NCBI RefSeq assembly: GCF_037126245.1 | Contig: NZ_CP136925.1 | Location: 1,604,001-1,668,000, forward strand | Direction of reading: 5' to 3' | Origin: Mangrovimonas cancribranchiae | GTDB lineage: Bacteria; Bacteroidota; Bacteroidia; Flavobacteriales; Flavobacteriaceae | DNA: 64,000 bases | Part shown: positions 47,239 to 56,397 of the stretch, piece after piece | Layout of the letters: each line of letters begins with the position of its first letter | How positions within the stretch are numbered: position 1 is the stretch's first letter | Position numbers and translations under genes: made by a program | The notes under the pieces: generated by a model | Database searches by the model: none | Told to the model about the DNA's origin: nothing | Seen by the model: the letters and a program-made list of their open reading frames with translations, nothing else

Positions 47239-48891
47239 TTAATTCAATAATTGTTTAGCATGTGCTAGGGCAGAATTTGAAATTTCTACACCGCCAAGCA
47301 TTTGTGCTATTTCTACAATACGATCGTCGTGATTTAATTGTATTAAATTCGTGGTTGTTTTATTATTTTTAGTGTCTTTAAACACCTTAAAATGTGTGTG
47401 TCCTTTGGCTGCTACTTGCGGTAAATGTGTTATTGAAAACACTTGCATATTCTGGCTCATTTTAAGCATAATTTCGGCTATTTTGTTAGAGACTTCACCA
47501 GAAACACCCGTGTCTATTTCATCGAACATAATAGATGGTAATTGTATGTAATTAGACAATACATATTTAATAGATAGCATAATTCTAGATAACTCCCCTC
47601 CAGAAGCTGCTTTTTTAAGCTCATTAAACGGCATACCTTTGTTTGCCGTAAACAAAAAGGCTAATTCGTCTTTACCATTTGGTAAAAAGATTTCTGTAGG
47701 TTGCACCTGAATTTTAAATTGGGCGTTTGGCATACCTAATTGCTCTAAAAGGGTTTCCAATTGTTTTATTAAACTTGGAATAGCTTTTTCTCTTTTTTGA
47801 TGAATGTCTTGAGAAATCCTGTTTAAGCTTTTAGCTTTTTGTGCAATGTCTTTCTCTAGAGCTTCGATATGTTCATCTAAACTTTCACCTTCTGATACTT
47901 TTTGAGCTAAGCTGTTTTTAACCTTGATAAGGTCATCAACATCCTCAACCAAGTGTTTTTTCATTAGGTCGTTAATAACTTGTAATTTATCGTTTACAAG
48001 TTGTAGTCTATTAGGATCTGTTTCTAAATGCTCCTGAAAAGCTTCAACCTCTGAAAAAATATCGTCTACCTCTATAGCAACCGATTGAATACGCTCACCA
48101 ACATTTTTGTAATTTTCGGAATACTGAGACAAGTCTTGAAAGTTACTTTTTAAATCGTTTAGCATAGCTAAAATACTTGCCTGATCGTTCTCTAAAAGTT
48201 GATGCGAATGCAGTAACTTCTCTTGAATTTCCTCTACATTATTTAGTGTTTCATATTCTTCTTCTAAAGCTTGTAATTCACCTGAAACCAAATTAGCTTC
48301 TTCTAGCTCATTTAATAAAAACAGGTTATAATCGTGCTCTTTTACAGCTTTAGATTTTTGTACTTTTCTTTCCTCTAATTGTTTTTTAAGCTGTTTGTAA
48401 TCTTCTAATTGAGTTTGATAAGAGGTTACATTTTTTGTGTTTTTGGCTAAAGCATCGATTACTTGAAACTGAAAATCGTTAGTGACTAATTGTAGCGTTT
48501 CGTGTTGCGAATGGATATCGATTAGTTGATTTCCTAAAACTTGAAGACTGCTTAAATTAACGGGAGAATCGTTAACAAAGGCTCTAGATTTGCCTGATGG
48601 CAAGATTTCTCGCCTAATAATTGTAAGCGGATCGTAATCTAAATCTTCTGCTTTAAAAAGTGTCTTAAGGTTTAAATGTTCTAAGTTAAACTCAGCTTCG
48701 ATAATACATTTTTCTTCTGGATTTTTTATGGCGCTTAAATCGGCTCGTTTGCCTAATATTAACGATAACCCACCAAGTAATATAGATTTTCCTGCACCTG
48801 TTTCACCTGTAATTATTGTAAATCCTTGCGTAAAATCGACTTGAAGATTTTCAATTAGGGCGTAATTTTTTATGGAAAGTGATGTTAGCAT
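47239..48891 (-). CDS. recN: DNA repair protein RecN
   Basis: 550-residue SMC-like ATPase in recombinational double-strand break repair. It begins MLTSLSIKNYALIENLQVDF, with Walker A TGETGAGKSILLGGL (about residues 30-44), a long coiled coil (about 165-370), ABC signature ASGGELSRIMLS and Walker B SIMFDEIDTGVSG in the C-terminal part. Length is normal for RecN. It lies 38 bases after porD and before fabI. Confidence 0.96.
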   Translation of the reverse strand: MLTSLSIKNYALIENLQVDFTQGFTIITGETGAGKSILLGGLSLILGKRADLSAIKNPEEKCIIEAEFNLEHLNLKTLFKAEDLDYDPLTIIRREILPSGKSRAFVNDSPVNLSSLQVLGNQLIDIHSQHETLQLVTNDFQFQVIDALAKNTKNVTSYQTQLEDYKQLKKQLEERKVQKSKAVKEHDYNLFLLNELEEANLVSGELQALEEEYETLNNVEEIQEKLLHSHQLLENDQASILAMLNDLKSNFQDLSQYSENYKNVGERIQSVAIEVDDIFSEVEAFQEHLETDPNRLQLVNDKLQVINDLMKKHLVEDVDDLIKVKNSLAQKVSEGESLDEHIEALEKDIAQKAKSLNRISQDIHQKREKAIPSLIKQLETLLEQLGMPNAQFKIQVQPTEIFLPNGKDELAFLFTANKGMPFNELKKAASGGELSRIMLSIKYVLSNYIQLPSIMFDEIDTGVSGEVSNKIAEIMLKMSQNMQVFSITHLPQVAAKGHTHFKVFKDTKNNKTTTNLIQLNHDDRIVEIAQMLGGVEISNSALAHAKQLLN

Positions 48892-48929
48892 TACACTAAT
48901 ATAATTATAAACCGTAAAACACTAAAAAT

Positions 48930-49817
48930 TTAAAACTTAATATTGCGCCATTTACTAGAATGCATTGGCGCTACTCTATTTAAAGTACTCATAAGTTCCG
49001 TAATTTCCACGCTTGGGCCATCGGTAAAAATGTCTTCTATTTCATCGGCTTTAGCATCGAAAAAGGTACGTAACAAATAAGAGTTTGGGCGTCTTTTATG
49101 AAGCTCGTCAAACCTATTTAAAGCAGAAACTATGCTCATTTTGGCCTTTTTCACATTGCTTTGCATATTATCCAATCCATCTCTATGATAAGCATACATG
49201 ACTTCGCGATATTCCTTATACGTTGAGGATCTAATATTATCTATTAAAGCAAATCTAGATTGCAAGCCGTCTTCCAATCGCCAACCTGCCGAGCCTTCTT
49301 GTTGCGAATAATTTACAATAGTTTGAGCTTGTTTAAAATATTCATCGCCTCCATTAGGCTTAAACGTATCTGCATCTATACCTAAAACCATATAAATGTG
49401 AAATGCTAATACCGAGACTAAGTTGGATTGAAATTGATTAGGATTGTAAATTAAGTTTTGAAATTCTAGGTACTTAAATACAAAGTCTTTGTCGTTTACA
49501 TTGTAAACAGGCGAGCTATAAGTTGACCCATAAACTGGTCTTGAAGATTGAACTTGTATACTTGCCTTGTAATTATCGTTATTATACTCTGTAATATTTA
49601 TAAAAATACCACAACTTATGCGCTCTTGTGGGGCAAACGTTTTGTTAGTCCACGCGGTGTTATTTACAAACTCTGTAAGTTGCTTCTCAAGGGTTTTAAA
49701 AATTTGAAGGTTTTGATTACCTGTTTGCTGTGCATTAACAACAACACTACAATTAAGCTCTTGAGATGTCGCTGATAAAGACAAAAACAGTAATAAAACG
49801 GTAAGTATTTTATTCAT
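48930..49817 (-). CDS. porD: Type IX secretion system protein PorD (DUF4835)
   Basis: 295-residue exported protein; signal peptide with likely cleavage after Ser18, leaving Gln19. The start of the mature chain (ELNCSVVVNAQQTGNQNLQIFKTLEKQLTEFVNNTAWTNK) is the DUF4835 signature. In Bacteroidota this family is annotated as PorD, an outer-membrane-associated T9SS component; I rely on that naming from knowledge and not on any test. Its exact part in secretion is unclear. The gene overlaps the end of coaBC by 8 bases, within the conserved bamD-rpoZ-coaBC-porD-recN cluster. Confidence 0.85.
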   Translation of the reverse strand: MNKILTVLLLFLSLSATSQELNCSVVVNAQQTGNQNLQIFKTLEKQLTEFVNNTAWTNKTFAPQERISCGIFINITEYNNDNYKASIQVQSSRPVYGSTYSSPVYNVNDKDFVFKYLEFQNLIYNPNQFQSNLVSVLAFHIYMVLGIDADTFKPNGGDEYFKQAQTIVNYSQQEGSAGWRLEDGLQSRFALIDNIRSSTYKEYREVMYAYHRDGLDNMQSNVKKAKMSIVSALNRFDELHKRRPNSYLLRTFFDAKADEIEDIFTDGPSVEITELMSTLNRVAPMHSSKWRNIKF

Positions 49818-51021
49818 TAAGTTGACTTATTATTTCGTTTAAAATATCTACAGCTACGTCTGCTTTAGATTTTAATTCAAACTCAGAAATACGTTCTTTA
49901 TTATCGATAAGGGTAATTTTATTTGTTTGCGATTTAAAACCAGCACCTTTATCGTTTAACGAATTTAATACAATTAAATTTAAATTTTTCTTTTTAAGCT
50001 TTTGTTTTGCGTTTTCTAACTCATTATTGGTTTCTAAAGCAAATCCAACCAAAAACTGTTGTTGTTTTATTTCACCTAACGAAGCCAAAATATCTTTATT
50101 CTTAACCAATTCTAACACCAAGTTATTGGTGTTCTTTTTTATCTTTTGGTTAGCAACGTGTTTTGGTCTGTAGTCTGATACGGCTGCAGCAAGAATAGCA
50201 ATATCGCAATTATCAAAATAATTATGCGCCTCTTGATACATTTGTTCTGCACTAACTACAGGAATGACCTTAATTAGGTTATGAGCAACACTTTGGTTTG
50301 TTGGTCCTGTTATTAATACAACATTAGCCCCTGAATTTGCTGCTGTTTTTGCTATTTCAAAGCCCATTTTTCCACTAGAATGATTTCCTATAAACCTAAC
50401 AGGATCTATAGCTTCGTAAGTTGGGCCAGCTGTAATTAAAACGGTTTTTCCTTTTAAGGGAAGTTTCTCTAAAATATCATTCTCAATAAATGATATAATA
50501 TGTCCTGGTTCTGCCATTCTACCTTCACCTACTAACCCACTAGCTAATTCGCCACTTTCGGCAGGAATTAGAATATTTCCAAAGTCTTGTAAGGTTTTTA
50601 AGGAGTTTTTAGTTGAAGCGTGTTTGTACATATCTAAATCCATAGCAGGCGCAAAATACACAGGGCATTTTGCTGATAAATATGTTGCTAGTAATAAGTT
50701 ATCGCAAGTACCATTGGCCATTTTAGACATAGTATTGGCTGTTGCTGGGGCAATAACCATAAAATCTGCCCATAGACCTAACTCTACATGGTTATTCCAT
50801 GTGTCGTTATCATCGTCTTCATTAGTAAACGAAGAGTGTACTGGATTTTTGGATAGTGTAGATAATGTTAATGGCGTAACAAAATCTTTTGCGGAAGGTG
50901 TTAAAACAACTTTCACATTGGCTCCAGCTTTAATAAAAAGCCGAACCAATGTAGCTGTTTTGTAAGCGGCAATTCCAGCACTTATGCCTAAAAGAATGTT
51001 TTTTCCGCTTAAAATAGACAT
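49810..51021 (-). CDS. coaBC: Bifunctional phosphopantothenoylcysteine decarboxylase/synthase
   Basis: 403-residue two-domain enzyme. The CoaC decarboxylase half (about 1-180) has GKNILLGISAGIAAYKT, MSKMANGTCDNLL (with the catalytic Cys), and PAMDLDMY, where Asp replaces the Asn in the canonical PAMN; this variant is common in Bacteroidota. The CoaB synthase half has ITAGPTYEAIDPVRFIGNHSSGKMG and KNKDILASLG. It makes 4'-phosphopantetheine from phosphopantothenate for CoA. The gene follows rpoZ by 9 bases and overlaps porD. Confidence 0.96.
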   Translation of the reverse strand: MSILSGKNILLGISAGIAAYKTATLVRLFIKAGANVKVVLTPSAKDFVTPLTLSTLSKNPVHSSFTNEDDDNDTWNNHVELGLWADFMVIAPATANTMSKMANGTCDNLLLATYLSAKCPVYFAPAMDLDMYKHASTKNSLKTLQDFGNILIPAESGELASGLVGEGRMAEPGHIISFIENDILEKLPLKGKTVLITAGPTYEAIDPVRFIGNHSSGKMGFEIAKTAANSGANVVLITGPTNQSVAHNLIKVIPVVSAEQMYQEAHNYFDNCDIAILAAAVSDYRPKHVANQKIKKNTNNLVLELVKNKDILASLGEIKQQQFLVGFALETNNELENAKQKLKKKNLNLIVLNSLNDKGAGFKSQTNKITLIDNKERISEFELKSKADVAVDILNEIISQLNE

Positions 51022-51030
51022 ATATCTAAC

Positions 51031-51360
51031 TTATTCCTTAGTATCGTCTTCTGTATTTCTGTAGTAGATTTTATCATCTAACCACTCTTGTACAGCTAAG
51101 GCATGAGGCTTTGGTAATCTCTCGTAAAATCTAGATACCTCTATTTGCTCTTTGTTTTCAAAAATTTCCTCTAGGCTATCATTATACGTAGCAAATTCTT
51201 CAAGTTTCTCTATTAACTCTTTTTTAATCTCTGAGTTAATTTGATCTGCTCTTTTAGCAATAACAGAAATAGCCTCATAAATATTATTTGTTGGGGCATC
51301 AATTTCATTTCTATTATAGGTAACTGTACTAGCAGGTGCTTTAATTTTCTTTACATCCAT
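51031..51360 (-). CDS. rpoZ: RNA polymerase omega subunit (Bacteroidota-type)
   Basis: 109 residues. The NNIYEAISVIAKRADQINSEIKKEL helix is the conserved omega core (the family usually begins with a Tyr-Glu-Ala segment followed by a run that binds the beta-prime tail). The remainder (FERLPKPHALAVQEWLDDKIYYR) is characteristic of the Bacteroidota omega proteins. It helps assemble and stabilise RNA polymerase. Gene lies 11 bases after bamD. Confidence 0.88.
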   Translation of the reverse strand: MDVKKIKAPASTVTYNRNEIDAPTNNIYEAISVIAKRADQINSEIKKELIEKLEEFATYNDSLEEIFENKEQIEVSRFYERLPKPHALAVQEWLDDKIYYRNTEDDTKE

Positions 51361-51371
51361 TATCTTGAAAT

Positions 51372-52184
51372 TTAGCTTTTGGTATTGTATTTTTTCAATT
51401 CGTTATTAATATCAACTATCATTCTATCGGCATCTTCAATATATTCAGATTCTGAATAGCTTTTTTTGAAAGAACTATAGTACGTTTTGGCATTTTCTAA
51501 ACGCTCTTGTCTTTTGGATTCAACACTATTCATCGCTAAATTATATGCCGAATCTAACTTGTAATACAAGGCGTCTTCTCTTAGGCTTGAACCAGGAAAA
51601 TCGAAAATAAAATTATCGAAAGCTTTTATAGGTGCTTCGTAATCGCCTGTGTAACCAGCAATTTTATTGTATTGTTTGGCTATCTCAAAAGCTTTAAGTT
51701 CTAATTTATAGTCTAATTCTTTTACTAACTTATTGGCTTCTGGCAAATATTCAGATTCTGGATATAAGTTAATAAATTGCTGAAATTTATCAATAGCATC
51801 TTTTGTGTCTATTTGTGCTTTTGAATACACAGGAGACAACATATACGTACTTTTGGCACTTAAAAAAGCGGCTTCTTCTACTTTTTCGCTATTAGGATAT
51901 GCCGATACAAACCTATCAAAATGATAGCCTGCCAAATAATACTCATCCATTTTATGGTAAGCCATAGCATTTAAGTACGTTAACTTTTCTGCTTGGGGTT
52001 TCCCTCTATAGCTAGGAATAATTTGCTCGAAAAGCTTATTGGCTTTAGCATACTTCCCTTTATTGTAAAGGGCTTCTCCTACTTTAAATTTCTCTGAAAC
52101 CTCTTCTGACTTTAATGCCTTTTGGTATTCGCTGCAAGAGGTTAAAATTGTGAACGTTATAAATATGTAAAAAAGTTTCTTCAT
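51372..52184 (-). CDS. bamD: Outer membrane assembly lipoprotein BamD
   Basis: 270-residue lipoprotein (lipobox Ile-Leu-Thr-Ser-Cys about residue 17) made of TPR-like repeats (ALYNKGKYAKANKLFEQIIPSYRGKPQAEK and further). BamD is an essential component of the BAM complex that inserts beta-barrel proteins into the outer membrane, such as those of the DUF6048 and DUF5723 families here. The first gene of the rpoZ-coaBC-porD-recN cluster. A TAGCTTTG -7 box lies 17 bases upstream on its strand (52209-52202). Confidence 0.93.
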   Translation of the reverse strand: MKKLFYIFITFTILTSCSEYQKALKSEEVSEKFKVGEALYNKGKYAKANKLFEQIIPSYRGKPQAEKLTYLNAMAYHKMDEYYLAGYHFDRFVSAYPNSEKVEEAAFLSAKSTYMLSPVYSKAQIDTKDAIDKFQQFINLYPESEYLPEANKLVKELDYKLELKAFEIAKQYNKIAGYTGDYEAPIKAFDNFIFDFPGSSLREDALYYKLDSAYNLAMNSVESKRQERLENAKTYYSSFKKSYSESEYIEDADRMIVDINNELKKYNTKS

Positions 52185-52201
52185 TGTTAAAAAACAGACT
52201 G

Positions 52202-52209
52202 CAAAGCTA
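52202..52209 (-). promoter_or_regulatory. Putative -7 box of bamD
   Basis: On the minus strand TAGCTTTG fits TAnnTTTG, 17 bases upstream of the bamD start; the -33 triplet at 19-base spacing reads TTT. Likely promoter for the bamD-rpoZ-coaBC-porD-recN run. Confidence 0.4.
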
Positions 52210-52299
52210 ATTTATTATTATGGAATTTAAAAATATTTTTCTTGGGCTAAGGTAAAGTTTAAACACTATGATAACTAGGGTTTAAATTTAATTTAACGT

Positions 52300-53178
52300 T
52301 TAGAAGCTTTTTATATAATCTGCTATTTGCTTTTTTAATGTGTTACTGGCTTGAACTAATGGTAATCTTACATCTGGTTTACATAAGTCTTTTTGTGCTA
52401 AAACAGCTTTTATACCAGCAGGGTTATTTTCAGAAAAAATATGTCCCATAATATCCATTAACTTAAAATGTAGCTTGTAGGCTTCATCAACATCACGATT
52501 TAATCCTAATTGAATCATGTTAGCAAACTCTTTAGGGAATGCTTGACCTATAACAGAAATAACACCAGCGCCACCTGCTAAAACAACACCTAATGCAAGA
52601 TCGTCATCACCAGAAATAATAGAAAATCCTTCTGGCTTATTTCTTATTAATTCTAGATATTGTTGTACGTTATTCCCTGCTTCTTTTACCGCAATAATAT
52701 TTTCAAAATCTCTTGCTAATCTTAAAGTGGTTTCTGGCAGCATGTTTGATGCTGTTCTTCCTGGTACATTATAAAGAATAATAGGCTTAGGTGATGCTTG
52801 AGATACTGCTTTAAAATGTTGATAAATTCCCTCTTGAGTTGGTTTGCTGTAGTATGGCGACACCGACAATAAAGCATCAACATCACTTAAATCGGCTGAA
52901 GTGATTTCTTCTATAACCGAGGCTGTATTATTACCGCCAATTCCTAAAACAATAGGGACGCGTTTATTGTTTGTTTTTACTACAGCATCTAAAATGGCCT
53001 TTTTTTCTTCTCTAGAAATCGTGGCACTTTCTCCCGTTGTTCCACTTACAACTAAGTAGTTTGTGCCGTTTTCAATATTGTAATCAACAAGTTTTGAAAG
53101 TGCATCAAAATCCACACTTAAATCTTCTTTAAATGGTGTTATTAAAGCAACACCAGTACCTTCAAATTTGTTAGTCAT
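52300..53178 (-). CDS. dapA: 4-hydroxy-tetrahydrodipicolinate synthase
   Basis: 292-residue class I aldolase of lysine and diaminopimelate biosynthesis, condensing pyruvate with aspartate semialdehyde. TIM-barrel motifs: VVSGTTGESATIS, SVSPYYSKPTQEG, ILYNVPGRTASNM with catalytic Tyr, and IIAVKEAGN with the Schiff-base Lys. Overlaps the upstream DUF6913 gene by 8 bases. 115 bases separate it from bamD. Confidence 0.96.
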   Translation of the reverse strand: MTNKFEGTGVALITPFKEDLSVDFDALSKLVDYNIENGTNYLVVSGTTGESATISREEKKAILDAVVKTNNKRVPIVLGIGGNNTASVIEEITSADLSDVDALLSVSPYYSKPTQEGIYQHFKAVSQASPKPIILYNVPGRTASNMLPETTLRLARDFENIIAVKEAGNNVQQYLELIRNKPEGFSIISGDDDLALGVVLAGGAGVISVIGQAFPKEFANMIQLGLNRDVDEAYKLHFKLMDIMGHIFSENNPAGIKAVLAQKDLCKPDVRLPLVQASNTLKKQIADYIKSF

Positions 53179-53698
53179 GTGTTATTTTATTTAGTACTTT
53201 TAGGTATTTATATAATTCGGTTTTAAAACTTTCTAATTGGTTTAGATTGGTTTTTATAATTAAATCGTTTAAACGCTCGTCTTGCAGGTAAACGCCAACT
53301 TTAAATTTTGCTTTTGAGGCTGCTGTTATATAACGTAATTCTAAAATATCTTGTTTATAAAAGCTAATTAAAATATCAAAATCTGTATCAATAAATGTTT
53401 GTAATTCTGAATTAATTACTTTCCCATTCCAAGAAAAATCTTTGGGGTTAAAACAGGTATCCCAAGAGTATGTCATGTCTTTTTTTTGAGGTGTAAATGC
53501 AATAACTTTTAATTTGTTTGGCTTAACCCCAATAACATTACTTAGCGATTTTAAACCTTCAAAATCTATTGTTTCATCAGCATTAAAAATAATCCCCATA
53601 TTTTCAATAGGTGTTTCTTTAAAACTTGTGTTAGGAGATTTTAAAATTAAATTTAACTGCTTTTTAATAGATTTTTCTTTAAAACCCTTTAAAATCAT
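53171..53698 (-). CDS. DUF6913 family protein
   Basis: 175 residues from the ATG at 53698 (the start at 53740 adds 14 unusual residues). The sequence has a basic N-terminus (ILKGFKEKSIKKQLNLILKSP) and a mixed alpha/beta body with NMGIIFNADETIDFEGLKSLSNVIGVKPNKLKVIAF and DFSWNGKV. Members of DUF6913 are encoded next to dapA in many Flavobacteriia, matching this case, where it overlaps dapA by 8 bases. No function is known. Cytoplasmic, no signal peptide. Confidence 0.75.
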   Translation of the reverse strand: MILKGFKEKSIKKQLNLILKSPNTSFKETPIENMGIIFNADETIDFEGLKSLSNVIGVKPNKLKVIAFTPQKKDMTYSWDTCFNPKDFSWNGKVINSELQTFIDTDFDILISFYKQDILELRYITAASKAKFKVGVYLQDERLNDLIIKTNLNQLESFKTELYKYLKVLNKITHD

Positions 53699-53760
53699 GC
53701 TATCTTTATACTTTGTACAAAAGTAGTTAAAACTAATCACAAAAGATTGTTAAATAACCC

Positions 53761-54522
53761 ATGAAATTCACACCAATTTGCTTCTTTCTGCTACTCCTAT
53801 CTGTATTTAGCTGTAAGCAAGAAAATAAGCACTTAACACGCATTGAAGGAAAACTCCTTCCTATTACAGATAGCTTAAAAAGCCATACTGAAATTGAAGG
53901 TATAATTACCCCATATAGAAACCATATTAACAAAGATTTAGATAGCGTAATAGCTTACGCTGTTGATACATATTCAAAATCTGATGGAGAGCTAAATACC
54001 GCTATTGGAAATTTATTTGCCGATGCCATTTACGAACAAGCAAACCCTGTGTTTAAACAAAGAACAGCTAAAAATATTGATTTAGTTTTAGTAAATCATG
54101 GTGGTATTCGTGCTATCATATCAAAAGGGAATGTTACAAAGCGAACGGCTTTCAATATTATGCCTTTTGAAAACAGCATTGTAGTCGTTGCTTTAAGCGG
54201 AAAAAATGTAAAACAACTAATAAATTACTTAACCAAAGCTAAACGAGCACATCCTATTACAGGCTTAAAGCTTACGGTTGATGCCGACTACAATTTAAAA
54301 GAAGCTCTTATTAACGGTAAACCTATAGATACTTTACAAACCTATTATGTAGCTACAAACGATTACTTATATAATGGCGGTGATCACATGACATTTTTTA
54401 AACCTAACGATTCGCTTTATGTGCTTGATTATAAAATAAGAAATGCCCTTTTAGACTATTTTTATAAAAAAGACACCATAAACCCAACTATTGATGATCG
54501 ATTTATTAAACTTGACAATTAA
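53761..54522 (+). CDS. 5'-nucleotidase C-terminal domain lipoprotein
   Basis: 253-residue lipoprotein (lipobox Val-Phe-Ser-Cys about residue 19). The body contains NTAIGNLFADAIYEQA, VNHGGIRA, IMPFENSIVVVALSG and TNDYLYNGGDHM, all from the substrate-binding 5'-nucleotidase C-terminal domain. The metallophosphatase half is absent; it is encoded by the next gene, 3 bases downstream. The two probably work together in the periplasm on nucleotides or related phosphates. Domain order is the reverse of UshA-type single-chain enzymes. Confidence 0.88.
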   Translation: MKFTPICFFLLLLSVFSCKQENKHLTRIEGKLLPITDSLKSHTEIEGIITPYRNHINKDLDSVIAYAVDTYSKSDGELNTAIGNLFADAIYEQANPVFKQRTAKNIDLVLVNHGGIRAIISKGNVTKRTAFNIMPFENSIVVVALSGKNVKQLINYLTKAKRAHPITGLKLTVDADYNLKEALINGKPIDTLQTYYVATNDYLYNGGDHMTFFKPNDSLYVLDYKIRNALLDYFYKKDTINPTIDDRFIKLDN

Positions 54523-54525
54523 TTT

Positions 54526-55443
54526 ATGAAGCGTAGAGATTTCATTAACCAAACAGCTGCAGCAACCACGTTAATTTCACTTGGCGGATTAGGATTACAA
54601 TCTTTCTCTTCGGCAGCAAACACAACTAAAATTACTATTCTACATACCAACGATGTACATAGCCATATTGATCCTTTTGGTCCTGAAGACGGTAGAAACC
54701 CTAACAAAGGCGGTGTAGCAAGACGCGCTAGTTTAATACAATCGATAAGGCAAGAAAATCCCAACACCTTACTCTTGGACGCTGGTGATATTTTTCAAGG
54801 TACACCATACTTTAATTATTATGGAGGTGAACTTGAGTTTAAACTAATGAGTAAGTTAAAATATGATGCTGCCACAATAGGAAATCATGATTTCGATAAT
54901 GGGATTGATGGTTTATACGCCCAACTCCCCCACGCCAAATTCGATTTTCTATCTGCCAATTACGACTTCTCAAACACCGTTATGGATACCCATGTTAAAC
55001 CCTATAAAGTATTTAAAAAAGAGCATTTAAAAATTGGTGTTTTTGGTTTAGGTATTCAACTTAGTGGATTAGTTGATAAAGCCATGTATAAAGAAACAAA
55101 GTATCTTGACCCTATTGAAATTGCTCAAGACATGAGCCGTATTTTAAAAACCGAAGAACAATGTGATTTGGTTATATGCTTATCGCATTTAGGGTATTAT
55201 TACGGTGATGATTCAACAAAAGTAAGCGATTTAATTGTAGCCAAAAAAACAAAGGACATCGACTTAATAATTGGTGGACATACGCATACATTTTTACCTA
55301 AACCTACGGTTACCAAAAATAGTGAAGGAAAAAATGTACTGGTTAACCAAGTAGGTTGCTATGGTATAAACTTAGGAAGAGTAGACTTTTTCTTTGATAG
55401 CGATAAAAATAAAAGTGCCGACGGTGCTTCTATAATTGTTTAA
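54526..55443 (+). CDS. Metallophosphatase (5'-nucleotidase N-terminal half), Tat-exported
   Basis: 305 residues, with a twin-arginine signal (Arg-Arg-Asp-Phe-Ile near the N-terminus, then a hydrophobic Ala/Leu/Gly-rich core). Metallophosphatase motifs: ILHTNDVHSH, LLDAGDIFQGT, IGNHDFDNG, LSHLGYYY and GGHTHTFLP, giving the usual di-metal site. It lacks the C-terminal domain, supplied by the preceding gene. Folding before export by Tat fits a metal enzyme, while the partner is a Sec lipoprotein. It ends 4 bases inside the converging gene. Confidence 0.9.
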   Translation: MKRRDFINQTAAATTLISLGGLGLQSFSSAANTTKITILHTNDVHSHIDPFGPEDGRNPNKGGVARRASLIQSIRQENPNTLLLDAGDIFQGTPYFNYYGGELEFKLMSKLKYDAATIGNHDFDNGIDGLYAQLPHAKFDFLSANYDFSNTVMDTHVKPYKVFKKEHLKIGVFGLGIQLSGLVDKAMYKETKYLDPIEIAQDMSRILKTEEQCDLVICLSHLGYYYGDDSTKVSDLIVAKKTKDIDLIIGGHTHTFLPKPTVTKNSEGKNVLVNQVGCYGINLGRVDFFFDSDKNKSADGASIIV

Positions 55444-56195
55444 GTCAATGCATTTTCTCTTAAGGTAATCTCGTTGTAGCTCTCTTGTTTTTGTTTCACC
55501 TTTATCCGGTTTTCAGAAACAACATAACCAAATAAGAAAAATATTCCAAATACGTGTAACACACGCTCTAAAACGGCAAAACTCCAATTATAAATATAAT
55601 AATTTGTAATATAGAACAGCACATCTGAAAACACAAAACATAACGCCATAACTAAAAATATTATGGATTGTTTAGTATCCTTAGTTAAGTAAACCACAAA
55701 AGATACTAACGATAAAATGGTAAGCGACACACTTTTTAACACAAACAAATTAACCTCAGCTATATCGGTAATATTAGCCTTTAATATTAAAAATAATTCG
55801 TATAAAAAGTAAGAATTTATAAAGAAAACCACAAAAAGATAAACACCTATAATCTTATCAAGTTTTATAGACTTTAATTTTGATAACACAAGAACCATCA
55901 AACTTAAATAGCTTATAAAATATGATAGATTTGCATATTTAATAGCCTGACTTCCATTATAAAGAGCAGAGATAGAATCTCCTAAAAAAGAAAACACAAA
56001 AAATATAATTAATGCTTTGTTCACATAGTTATTCTTGATAAACAAATACATTAAAAATGCAGGTATTAATAATGGTTTAAAAAAACGTAGTATGGTATCG
56101 TTACTATTTAGTAACGCAAAAACATTAAGCAATAATATTGTTACAATAACACATAAAGAAAACGTATTGTAACTTGATTTAAGCCAATTTATCAT
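55440..56195 (-). CDS. YhhN-like integral membrane protein
   Basis: 251 residues with about eight hydrophobic helices. LLIPAFLMYLFI, FVFSFLGDSISALY and LCFVFSDVLFYITNYY resemble the YhhN/TMEM86 family (lysoplasmalogenase), including acidic residues in the FLGDS and FSDV blocks. I treat this as distant similarity. The neighbouring gene upstream in the same direction is a paralogue with the same topology. Likely an inner-membrane protein acting on lipids, by inference only. Confidence 0.6.
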   Translation of the reverse strand: MINWLKSSYNTFSLCVIVTILLLNVFALLNSNDTILRFFKPLLIPAFLMYLFIKNNYVNKALIIFFVFSFLGDSISALYNGSQAIKYANLSYFISYLSLMVLVLSKLKSIKLDKIIGVYLFVVFFINSYFLYELFLILKANITDIAEVNLFVLKSVSLTILSLVSFVVYLTKDTKQSIIFLVMALCFVFSDVLFYITNYYIYNWSFAVLERVLHVFGIFFLFGYVVSENRIKVKQKQESYNEITLRENALT

Positions 56196-56397
56196 GGTAG
56201 ATTAGTATAAGTAGGTAAAACAAATATATGCTTTTATATCGACAGATTAATGCATTTCATCGATAATAATGTTAAAATTTATTATTAATTTGAGTAAATC
56301 GGGTTAAATACAAGATTCTAAAATATCTTTCTTAAGCATAAAAGAGAAGAACATCTAAAACAACTCCTGATGTACTATTAAAATAAGAAGCTAATGT

